Assembly: GCA_946408145.1 (NCBI GenBank)
Contig: CAMJQX010000044.1
Location: 1-10,475, forward strand
DNA: 10,475 nucleotides
Reading direction: 5' to 3'
Origin: an uncultured Clostridia bacterium
Lineage (GTDB): Bacteria; Bacillota_A; Clostridia; Oscillospirales; Oscillospiraceae
Below are positions 1 to 6,425 of the stretch, one piece after another. The position numbers were made by a program, and so were the translations under genes. The notes below the pieces were generated by a model. It did not search any database. It saw nothing but the letters and a program-made list of their open reading frames with translations, and was not told the DNA's origin. The first letter of the stretch is position 1, and each line of letters starts with the position of its first letter.

Positions 1-3
1 GAT

Positions 4-288
4 TTGAAGCAAGTCAACGAGATCCTTTTTCGCGCCGTTTGTCTTTGTGCGGCGGCGCTCATGCTGGTCATGAGCCTGCTGTGCTCCATCCGCGTGACCG
101 CCGTCAACGACCGCGCGGCGAGGCTGGAGCGCGAAAACGCCGCCCTGGAGGCGGAGATCGCTGCGCTGACGGCGCGGGCGGAGAGCAGGCTGAGCCTGGA
201 GGCGCTGGAGCGCTACGCTGTGGAGAAGCTCGGCATGCAGCGCTGCGGCCCCGATCAGATCATCCTGATCGAGACGCCTGAGAGATAA
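4..288 (+). CDS. ftsL: FtsL-like cell division protein, possibly 5'-partial
   Basis: This is a small bitopic membrane protein of the divisome. FtsL pairs with FtsB/DivIC and FtsQ/DivIB and helps activate the FtsW-PBP septal synthase. The 94 residues seen have one hydrophobic segment (about 9-29), then a heptad-like Leu/Glu/Ala-rich coiled coil (about 36-60). They end in a short segment, Leu-Glu-Ala-Leu-Glu-Arg-Tyr-Ala then Glu-Lys-Leu-Gly-Met, which is the usual FtsL tail before a beta-forming end. The first possible start is TTG at 4, but the frame is open to the window edge, so the true start may lie upstream; the very short cytoplasmic part before the membrane segment makes this likely. 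Its place directly before the PBP gene is the normal ftsL position. FtsL is poorly conserved in sequence, so the call rests on topology, tail motif and position. Confidence 0.85.
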   Translation: MKQVNEILFRAVCLCAAALMLVMSLLCSIRVTAVNDRAARLERENAALEAEIAALTARAESRLSLEALERYAVEKLGMQRCGPDQIILIETPER

Positions 289-337
289 TACGGGGGAGCA
301 TGTTCGCCGGAACCGATGAATATGGATAGCTGAACGA

Positions 338-366
338 CACATTTGCAGGCCCTGCCTTCAAATGTG
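338..366 (+). repeat. Strong inverted repeat in the ftsL-PBP gap
   Basis: A perfect 8-base inverted repeat, CACATTTG (338-345) and CAAATGTG (359-366), encloses a second nested pair, AGGC (347-350) and GCCT (354-357). One C/T mismatch separates the two stems and the loop is three bases, giving 12 base pairs in all. No T-run follows, so it is not an intrinsic terminator. It ends six bases before the GGAGG ribosome-binding site (373-377) of the PBP gene. The rest of the 96-base gap shows no convincing promoter. It could be an mRNA stabiliser or processing site, a modulator of PBP translation, or a protein-binding dyad; the sequence does not decide between these. Confidence 0.7.
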
Positions 367-384
367 ATATCTGGAGGCGAAGCC

Positions 385-2715
385 ATGTTCCCAAACAATA
401 ATCACGCGGCCGCCGTCAGCCCGCCGAACCGGCAGATGCTCCGACGCTGCGCCGTCCTCATGGCGCTCTTCGGCGTCCTGCTCTTCGCCGTGCTGCTGGC
501 GCGGCTGTTTCAGCTGCAGATCCTCGAGCACGAGCGCTACGAGCGCCTCGCCATGGAGCAGCAGCTGCGCGACGCGCCGACTGCCGCCGCCAGGGGGAGG
601 ATACTCGACGCCAGGGGCAATCCGCTGGCCGTCTCCGCCTCGGTGGACAACGTCTACCTGAGCCCGGCGGAGATCCAGGCCTACGGGGAGGACCCGGCGC
701 TGATCGCGAGCGGCCTCGCGGAGATCCTGGGCCTCGACGAGCGGGAGCTCCTGCAGAAGTGCACACAGACGGGCTCCTGGTACGTGACCGTCGCGAGAAA
801 GCTCGAACGGGAGCAGGCGGACGCCGTCCGCGCCTTCAAGAATGAAAACGGGCTGCGCGGCGTGCGGCTGGAGACCGACACCAGGAGATACTATCCCAAT
901 TCCAACCTGGCCTGCCACCTGATCGGCTTCGTCGGGACGGACAACTACGGGCTGGAGGGCATCGAAGCCCGCTACGACCGGGTGCTCGCCGGCACGGCGG
1001 GGCGGACACGCCGCCTGACCAACGCCTTCGGCACCGACCTGCTCTTCGAGCAGTTCGAGAGCTTCGAGCCCGGACAGGACGGCTGCGACGTGATCACCAC
1101 GCTCGATACGACCATCCAGTATTACGTCGAGAAGCATCTGCGCCAGGCGGTCGCGGATTACGATATACAAAACGGCGCCGGCGCCATCGTCATGGACGTG
1201 AACACCGGGGCGATCCTGGCCATGGCCTCGCTGGACGACTACGACCTCAACCGCTTTCTGGAGGTCGGCCCGCAGGCACAGGCGCGGGTCGACGCGGCGC
1301 AGAGCGAGGAAGAGAGACAGGCGCTCCTGCGGGACGCGCAGATCCGCCAGTGGCGCAACAAGGCCCTGTCCGACACCTACGAACCCGGCTCCACCTTCAA
1401 GATCATCACGCTGGCCATGGCGCTCGAGGAGGGCGCGGTCAGCGAGAGCAGCAGCTTTTTCTGCCCCGGCAGCGTAAGCGTCAAGGGGCGCAGCAGTCCG
1501 ATCCGCTGCTGGAAGGACGGCGGGCACGGCTCGCAGAGCCTGACGCAGGCGGTGCAGCACTCCTGCAACGCAGCCTTCGTCAACATCGGCCTGCGCGTCG
1601 GCGCGGAGCGATTCTACGACTACTGCGAGGCCTTCGGTTTCCTGGAAAAGACAGGAGATCCGGACGAGAATCTCAGCGCCGTCACAGGCATCGATCTCTC
1701 GGGTGAGAGCGGCAGCATCTGGTGGAGCGAGAACACCTTCTGCTCGCCGCGAAACCTGTCGCAGCTCGCGGCGGCCTCCTTCGGCCAGACCTTCACGATC
1801 ACGCCGCTGCAGCTCATCACGGCGGTCTCCGCCTGCGTCAACGGCGGCTATTTGATGCAGCCCTACGTGGTACAAAAGATCGTGAACCCGGACGGCACGA
1901 CGGCCTCCGAGCGGCTGCCGACCCTGCGCCGACAGGTGATCAGCGGGGAGACCAGCGCAAAAGTCCGCGCGATCCTGGAACAGGTGGTCGGGGACTCCAA
2001 AGAGGGCACCGGCCGCAACGCGGCGGTGGCCGGCTACCGCATCGGCGGCAAGACCGGCACCAGCGAGAAGGTGAGCCTCGAGGCGCGGACCGGCGTCAAG
2101 CAGTACATCGTCTCCTTCCTCGGCTTTGCCCCGGCGGACGATCCGAAGATCGCCGTGCTGGTTTTCCTCGATACGCCGTCCAACGCCTCCGGCGTCTACG
2201 TCAGCGGCGGCCAGATGGCGGCCCCCGTTGTGGGGAACATGCTGGCGGACATCCTGCCCTATCTGGGCGTCGAGCCCGTGCTGAGCGAGGACGAGGCCGC
2301 GCGCATGGACGTGCAGACGCCGCTGCTGACCGGGCTTTCGCTCGCGGAGGCGGCCGGGCGCGTCCGGGACGCGCAGCTTCGGTACCGCAGCATCGGCAGC
2401 GGGGATACCGTGACCGATCAGCTGCCAGCCGCCGGGCAGAGCATCGCCCGCGGCACCGAGATCATCCTCTATCTGGGGGCGGAGCCCTCACAGGACACGG
2501 AGCTCCTTCCGGATCTGACCGGGATGAGCTATGAACAGGCCCGCGACACGCTCTCGTACTACGGCCTGTATCTGCGCACCGCGAGCCCGGTGGGCGCGGC
2601 GGGGGAGCAGAGGGTAGGCGCTCAGAGCGTTGCGGCCGGAACGGCGCTGGAGCACGGCAGCATAATTACCGTGACGCTGATCGACAGCGACGAAACGATG
2701 TTGGGAATTTACTGA
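385..2715 (+). CDS. Class B penicillin-binding protein with two PASTA domains (FtsI/SpoVD type)
   Basis: This is a membrane-anchored D,D-transpeptidase that cross-links septal, or in spore formers cortex, peptidoglycan outside the membrane, working with FtsW. From the ATG at 385 it has 776 residues. A membrane anchor lies at about 21-44, followed by the dimerisation region with an Arg-Gly-x-Ile-Leu-Asp-x-x-Gly motif. The catalytic domain has Ser336-Thr-Phe-Lys339, Ser393-Cys-Asn395 and Lys556-Thr-Gly558, so all three active-site motifs are intact. Two PASTA repeats follow at about 643-699 and 706-770. A charged insert (about 293-322) precedes the nucleophile motif. The 385 start is chosen because GGAGG lies seven bases upstream; the longer in-frame TTG at 343 sits inside a hairpin. 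The length and PASTA repeats fit SpoVD, Pbp2B and PBP2x relatives. Whether it serves division, sporulation or both cannot be read from the sequence. Confidence 0.95.
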   Translation: MFPNNNHAAAVSPPNRQMLRRCAVLMALFGVLLFAVLLARLFQLQILEHERYERLAMEQQLRDAPTAAARGRILDARGNPLAVSASVDNVYLSPAEIQAYGEDPALIASGLAEILGLDERELLQKCTQTGSWYVTVARKLEREQADAVRAFKNENGLRGVRLETDTRRYYPNSNLACHLIGFVGTDNYGLEGIEARYDRVLAGTAGRTRRLTNAFGTDLLFEQFESFEPGQDGCDVITTLDTTIQYYVEKHLRQAVADYDIQNGAGAIVMDVNTGAILAMASLDDYDLNRFLEVGPQAQARVDAAQSEEERQALLRDAQIRQWRNKALSDTYEPGSTFKIITLAMALEEGAVSESSSFFCPGSVSVKGRSSPIRCWKDGGHGSQSLTQAVQHSCNAAFVNIGLRVGAERFYDYCEAFGFLEKTGDPDENLSAVTGIDLSGESGSIWWSENTFCSPRNLSQLAAASFGQTFTITPLQLITAVSACVNGGYLMQPYVVQKIVNPDGTTASERLPTLRRQVISGETSAKVRAILEQVVGDSKEGTGRNAAVAGYRIGGKTGTSEKVSLEARTGVKQYIVSFLGFAPADDPKIAVLVFLDTPSNASGVYVSGGQMAAPVVGNMLADILPYLGVEPVLSEDEAARMDVQTPLLTGLSLAEAAGRVRDAQLRYRSIGSGDTVTDQLPAAGQSIARGTEIILYLGAEPSQDTELLPDLTGMSYEQARDTLSYYGLYLRTASPVGAAGEQRVGAQSVAAGTALEHGSIITVTLIDSDETMLGIY

Positions 2716-2716
2716 A

Positions 2717-4174
2717 ATGAAACTGAAAGACATTATCCGGAATATCAAGATCCTGCGCTGCACGGCCGATCTCGAGACCGAGATCACCGGCGTCTGCTAC
2801 GACTCCCGGAGGGTGCAGCCGGGCGAGCTGTTCGTGGCCGTGCGCGGCTTCTCCTCCGACGGGCACCGCTTCATCCCCATGGCGCGGGAGAAGGGGGCCG
2901 CGGCGATCCTCTGTGAGGAGCTGCCGGAGGATGACTCCGACTGTGTGCAGACCGACGACTGCCGCCTCGGCCTCGCCCTCTGCAGCCGGGATTTCTACGG
3001 CGATCCCGCCTCCCAAATGACCGTCATCGGCATCACCGGCACGAGCGGAAAGACCACGACGAGCTATCTGATGAAGCACCTGCTGGAGACGAAGCTCGGT
3101 GCGAAAGTGGGCCTGATCGGCACCAACGCCAACTGCATAGGCGACGAGGTGCTCCACACCGAGCGCACCACGCCCGAGAGCAACGACCTGCAGAAGCTGT
3201 TCCGCCGCATGGCGGACGCGGGCTGCACCCATGTGGTGATGGAGGTCTCCTCCCATTCCCTGGCGCTTGAGCGCGTGGCGGGCGTGCGCTACGATGTGGC
3301 GGTCTACACGAACCTCAGCCAGGATCATCTGGATTTTCACAAAACGATGGAGGAATACGCCGCGGCCAAGCGGCTGCTGTTCAGCCGCTGCGAGCTGGGC
3401 TGCTTCAATCTCGACGACGAGTGGACGGACTTCATGCTCAGGGGAGCCGACTGCCGCGTCTTCACCTACGCGGAAGAGACGGCCGGCGCCGACCTCCGGG
3501 CGGAGGACGTGAGCCTCTCCGCCTCCGGCGTGCGCTTCACCGCCGTGCACGGCGGGGAAGCGGTGCCGACCTCTCTCGGCATCCCGGGCAGCTTTTCTGT
3601 CCACAACGCGCTGGCCGTCATGTCTGTCGGCCTCGCCCTCGGCCTGACGCTCTCCGACTGCGCCGATGCCCTGGCCGATGCGAGCGGCGTCAAAGGGCGG
3701 CTCGAGCTCGTGCCCACGGACGGGGATTACACGGTGCTCATCGACTACTGTCACAAGCCCGACGCGCTCGAGAAGGTGCTCCAGTCCCTGCGGCCCGTGA
3801 CGAAAGGGCGGCTCGTCGTCCTCTTCGGCTGCGGCGGCGACCGGGATCGGCTCAAGCGCCCCATCATGGGCAGGATCGCCGCGGAAAACGCGGATCTTGT
3901 CATCGTGACCAGCGACAATCCCCGCACCGAGGAGCCCATGGCCATCATCGGGGAGATCGTCGCGGGCATGAGGGATTACCGTACGCCCACGCAGGTCATC
4001 TGCAGCCGCGAGGAGGCGATCGCCTGGGCACTTGACAATGCCCGCCCCGGTGATGTAATATTGCTTGCCGGCAAGGGCCACGAGGACTATCAGGAGATCG
4101 GGCACGAGAAGCGCCATCTGGATGAGCGCGAGGTCGTCGCCGACGTTTTGAGAAGACGGATTGCCGCTCCCTGA
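2717..4174 (+). CDS. murE: UDP-MurNAc-tripeptide ligase MurE, probably meso-diaminopimelate-adding
   Basis: This cytoplasmic ATP-dependent ligase adds the third amino acid to UDP-MurNAc-L-Ala-D-Glu. At 485 residues it has full family length. The N-terminal UDP-binding domain is followed by the P-loop Gly108-Thr-Ser-Gly-Lys112-Thr-Thr, the substrate motif Thr151-Thr-Pro-Glu-Ser-Asn156, and Asn199-Leu-Ser-Gln-Asp-His-Leu-Asp. Lys218 is the likely carbamylated lysine. The C-terminal domain has Asp400-Asn-Pro-Arg403, the motif of meso-diaminopimelate-adding enzymes, and a Gly-Lys-Gly-His-Glu (452-456) near the end. The motif usually written Asp-Tyr-Ala-His-Thr-Pro reads Asp-Tyr-Cys-His-Lys-Pro here. 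The start codon lies one base after the PBP stop with only a weak GGGA upstream, so translation is probably coupled to the PBP gene. No murF follows. Confidence 0.96.
   Translation: MKLKDIIRNIKILRCTADLETEITGVCYDSRRVQPGELFVAVRGFSSDGHRFIPMAREKGAAAILCEELPEDDSDCVQTDDCRLGLALCSRDFYGDPASQMTVIGITGTSGKTTTSYLMKHLLETKLGAKVGLIGTNANCIGDEVLHTERTTPESNDLQKLFRRMADAGCTHVVMEVSSHSLALERVAGVRYDVAVYTNLSQDHLDFHKTMEEYAAAKRLLFSRCELGCFNLDDEWTDFMLRGADCRVFTYAEETAGADLRAEDVSLSASGVRFTAVHGGEAVPTSLGIPGSFSVHNALAVMSVGLALGLTLSDCADALADASGVKGRLELVPTDGDYTVLIDYCHKPDALEKVLQSLRPVTKGRLVVLFGCGGDRDRLKRPIMGRIAAENADLVIVTSDNPRTEEPMAIIGEIVAGMRDYRTPTQVICSREEAIAWALDNARPGDVILLAGKGHEDYQEIGHEKRHLDEREVVADVLRRRIAAP
4032..4061 (+). promoter_or_regulatory. 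Possible sigma-A promoter inside the end of murE, reading toward mraY
   Basis: A perfect TTGACA (4032-4037) is followed after 18 bases by TAATAT (4056-4061), a 4/6 match to the -10 consensus. It lies inside murE about 160 bases before the mraY start. The -10 is formed by the consecutive codons GTA, ATA and TTG, which are AT-rich for this GC-rich coding region. A consensus -35 can arise by chance, and the coding function explains part of the sequence, so this is only a candidate. Confidence 0.4.
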
Positions 4175-4221
4175 CCGGAGGACTGCGGTCAAAGAGCTTT
4201 CTGGATATTGGAGAGAGAACC

Positions 4222-5232
4222 ATGACGATTAAGCTGATCTGCGCGTTTGTGCTGGCCTTTTTGTTTGCCACGGCCTTTGGAAAATTCTATATCCCCTGGC
4301 TGAGGAAACTCAAGGCGGGACAGGAGATCAAGGAGAACGGTCCCACCTGGCACAACGTCAAGGCGGGCACGCCCACGATGGGCGGGGTGATGTTCATCTT
4401 CGCGGCGGCCTTCGTCTGCCTGACGGTCGGCTTTGAGGGGATGCTGCACGGTGAATTCGTGCACATCTATGTGCTGCTCTTCGCCTGCGTGTTCGGGGCG
4501 ATCGGCTTTCTGGACGACTGGGAGAAGATCCGCCACCACCACAACACCGGCCTCTCCGCGAGGGCCAAATTCCTGCTGCAGCTTGCGGCGGCGCTGGTTT
4601 TCGTGCTGCTGATGCGGCATCTGGGCTATCTGCGCCCCAATCTCTATGTCCCCTTCTCCGGCAGGACCATCCATATGCCGGAGTGGCTGTACTTCGTCTT
4701 TGCCGCGTTTGTGATCGTGGGCACCGTCAACGCGGTCAACATCACCGACGGGGTGGACGGTCTGGCCTCCGGCACCTCGCTGCCCGTGTTTCTGTTCTTT
4801 GTCGCCGTGACCTTCGCATGGGGCCGCAATTACCTGCAGCTCGGCATTTTCGCCTCCGCCATGGTGGGCGGCCTGCTGGGCTTTCTGGTCTACAATTTCA
4901 ACCCCGCGCAGGTCTTCATGGGCGACACGGGCTCGCTCTTCCTCGGCGGCGCGGTCGCGGCGATGGCCTTCGCCTACGATATGCCGCTGATCCTCATCAC
5001 GCTCGGCATCGTCTTCATCATCGAGACCCTGTCCGACATCATTCAGGTCGGCTACTTCAAGCTCTCCCACGGCAAACGGGTCTTCCGCATGGCGCCCTTC
5101 CATCACCATCTGGAGATGGGCGGATGGACGGGGAAAAAGTGGAAAGAGAGAGAACTGTTTGCCCTGTTTACCGGCATATCTCTGGTCTTCGCGATCATAT
5201 CCTTTATAGGGGTATATTCCCGTTACATGTAA
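4222..5232 (+). CDS. mraY: Phospho-N-acetylmuramoyl-pentapeptide-transferase MraY
   Basis: This integral membrane enzyme moves phospho-MurNAc-pentapeptide from UDP to undecaprenyl phosphate, making lipid I on the cytoplasmic face. The 336 residues fall within the usual range and form many hydrophobic segments (about ten). Family motifs are present in order: Pro-Thr-Met-Gly-Gly early on, Asp98-Asp99 with Lys102 in the first catalytic loop, and Asn-Ile-Thr-Asp-Gly-Val-Asp-Gly-Leu (173-181). These are followed by Phe-Met-Gly-Asp235-Thr-Gly-Ser, and Phe-His294-His-His-Leu-Glu near the C-terminus. The Asp pairs and the His triplet are the conserved Mg2+/substrate residues of the family. GGAGAG lies six bases before the ATG. 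It follows murE after 47 bases with no murF between, and precedes ftsW by 24 bases with no murD between. Confidence 0.97.
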   Translation: MTIKLICAFVLAFLFATAFGKFYIPWLRKLKAGQEIKENGPTWHNVKAGTPTMGGVMFIFAAAFVCLTVGFEGMLHGEFVHIYVLLFACVFGAIGFLDDWEKIRHHHNTGLSARAKFLLQLAAALVFVLLMRHLGYLRPNLYVPFSGRTIHMPEWLYFVFAAFVIVGTVNAVNITDGVDGLASGTSLPVFLFFVAVTFAWGRNYLQLGIFASAMVGGLLGFLVYNFNPAQVFMGDTGSLFLGGAVAAMAFAYDMPLILITLGIVFIIETLSDIIQVGYFKLSHGKRVFRMAPFHHHLEMGGWTGKKWKERELFALFTGISLVFAIISFIGVYSRYM

Positions 5233-5242
5233 GTATCGAGTC

Positions 5243-5249
5243 GGGGAGG
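5243..5249 (+). promoter_or_regulatory. Ribosome-binding site that supports the ftsW TTG start
   Basis: GGGGAGG lies seven bases before TTG 5257 and matches the anti-Shine-Dalgarno well. The alternative ATG at 5323 has only a purine run about four bases upstream and a better AAGGAGG (5296-5302) that is too distant, at 20 bases. The TTG start is therefore preferred, giving a 22-residue cytoplasmic leader before Met-Asp-Leu-Ser-Phe-Leu. Confidence 0.7.
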
Positions 5250-5256
5250 TGGTCTG

Positions 5257-6414
5257 TTGCGCTATGACGGCGCCCGCCTCGCCGACTTTTCCGTGAAGGA
5301 GGAAAAGCAGGGCAGGGGAAGGATGGATCTGAGCTTTCTGCTGCTGGTGCTGGGGCTTCTCGCCATCGGCGTGCTGATGGTGCTCTCCTCCAGCTTCCCG
5401 CGGGCCTACTATGACCCCGGCCTGATAACCGGCGGCAACGCAGCCTATTATTTCGTGCGGCAGCTGATCTTCGCGGGCCTCGGCGTCGGCGCCATGCTGC
5501 TCGCTTCGCGCCTGCCCATGGGCTTCTACCGGCGCTACGCCTTTCCGTTTCTGATCCTGAGCGCCGTGCTGCTGGCGCTCGTGCCGCTCGTCGGCGTCAA
5601 ATCCAACGGCTCGCGCCGCTGGCTCGGCGTCGGGGGCCTTACGCTGCAGCCCTCCGAGCTTGCCAAGCTCGCCGTGATCCTGTCCTTTTCCGTGCTGATC
5701 TGCCGCTATCGGGAAAGGATGCGGACGATCCGTTACGGGATCCTGCCTTTTCTGGGGATCCTCGGCGCGCTGGTGGGCCTGCTGGTGCTTGAGCCGCATT
5801 TCTCGGCCTCCGTCATCCTGCTGGCCGTCGGGGCGGTGATGCTCTTTCTCGGCGGCGTGGGCATCGGCTGGTTCGCCGCGGCCTTCGCGGCTGCCGGGGC
5901 GGGACTGGCGGTGCTGCTGACCTTCTTCCCATACGCCTCCTCCCGCATCATGACCTGGCGCGATCCCTTTTCCAGCTCCACGGACGAGGGCTATCAGATC
6001 GTCCAGTCCCTGTATACGATCGGCTCAGGCGGCCTGAGCGGGCTCGGCTTCGGCGCGAGCCGCCAGAAGTACCTGTTCCTGCCGGAGGAGCACAACGATT
6101 TCATCTTTTCGGTCTGCTGCGAGGAGCTGGGCTTTATCGGCGCGGCGCTGATCCTGAGCCTCTTCGCGCTGCTGATCCTGCGCGGCTACTGGATCGCGCT
6201 GCACTGCCGCAGCCGCTTTTCCTTTCTCGTCTGCGCGGGGATTACGACCCTGCTGGCCGTTCAGGTCTTTTTCAATGCGGCGGTGGTCACGAACCTCCTG
6301 CCCTGCACCGGGATCTCGCTCCCGTTCTTCAGCTACGGCGGCACGGCGCTGCTGATCCAGCTGGGGGAGATGGGGATCGTTCTGAGCGCCTCCCGGGATC
6401 TTCTCGAAAAATAG
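5257..6414 (+). CDS. ftsW: SEDS-family peptidoglycan polymerase FtsW (SpoVE/FtsW type)
   Basis: This polytopic membrane glycosyltransferase polymerises lipid II at the septum with its partner class B PBP, here presumably the product of the 385-2715 gene. The 385 residues contain about ten membrane segments. SEDS signatures are Asn117-Gly-Ser-Arg-Arg-Trp, then Gln131-Pro-Ser-Glu-Leu-Ala-Lys137, and Glu179-Pro-His-Phe-Ser-Ala-Ser in place of the more common Glu-Pro-Asp-x-Gly-Thr. Leu-Pro-Glu-Glu-His-Asn-Asp281-Phe-Ile-Phe-Ser follows, where the Asp matches the residue considered catalytic in the family. Near the end come Pro-Cys-Thr-Gly and Leu-Pro-Phe-Phe-Ser359-Tyr-Gly-Gly362. An unusual TTG start with a strong ribosome-binding site is preferred to ATG 5323. 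FtsW fits better than RodA because of the dcw context between mraY and murG. In spore formers the same position is called spoVE, and the two cannot be separated here. Confidence 0.94.
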   Translation: MRYDGARLADFSVKEEKQGRGRMDLSFLLLVLGLLAIGVLMVLSSSFPRAYYDPGLITGGNAAYYFVRQLIFAGLGVGAMLLASRLPMGFYRRYAFPFLILSAVLLALVPLVGVKSNGSRRWLGVGGLTLQPSELAKLAVILSFSVLICRYRERMRTIRYGILPFLGILGALVGLLVLEPHFSASVILLAVGAVMLFLGGVGIGWFAAAFAAAGAGLAVLLTFFPYASSRIMTWRDPFSSSTDEGYQIVQSLYTIGSGGLSGLGFGASRQKYLFLPEEHNDFIFSVCCEELGFIGAALILSLFALLILRGYWIALHCRSRFSFLVCAGITTLLAVQVFFNAAVVTNLLPCTGISLPFFSYGGTALLIQLGEMGIVLSASRDLLEK

Positions 6415-6425
6415 GAGATAAAAAA

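Noticed and set aside
300..329. Nine-codon open frame in the ftsL-PBP gap, ATG 300 to TAG 327
   Set aside because: GGGGGAG is present but ends one base before the ATG, too close for initiation, and nine codons with no regulatory codon pattern do not support a leader peptide.
343..384. Upstream TTG start for the PBP adding 14 residues
   Set aside because: The TTG lies within the hairpin arm with no ribosome-binding site, whereas ATG 385 has GGAGG at seven bases.
4172..4191. Six-base-pair inverted repeat TGACCG/CGGTCA over the murE stop codon
   Set aside because: The stem is short, the loop is eight bases and no T-run follows, so it is not a credible terminator.
5213..5218. TATATT near the end of mraY as a possible -10 for ftsW
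   Set aside because: No acceptable -35 and no extended -10 TG stand at 16-18 base spacing; it is coding sequence for Val-Tyr-Ser.
358..5799. Long open frames on the - strand opposite the PBP, murE, mraY and ftsW (each about 500 codons)
   Set aside because: They are antisense shadows of GC-rich genes. Their translations are low-complexity, rich in Arg, Ala, Gly, His and Asp, with no recognisable motifs, while the + strand frames have intact catalytic residues.
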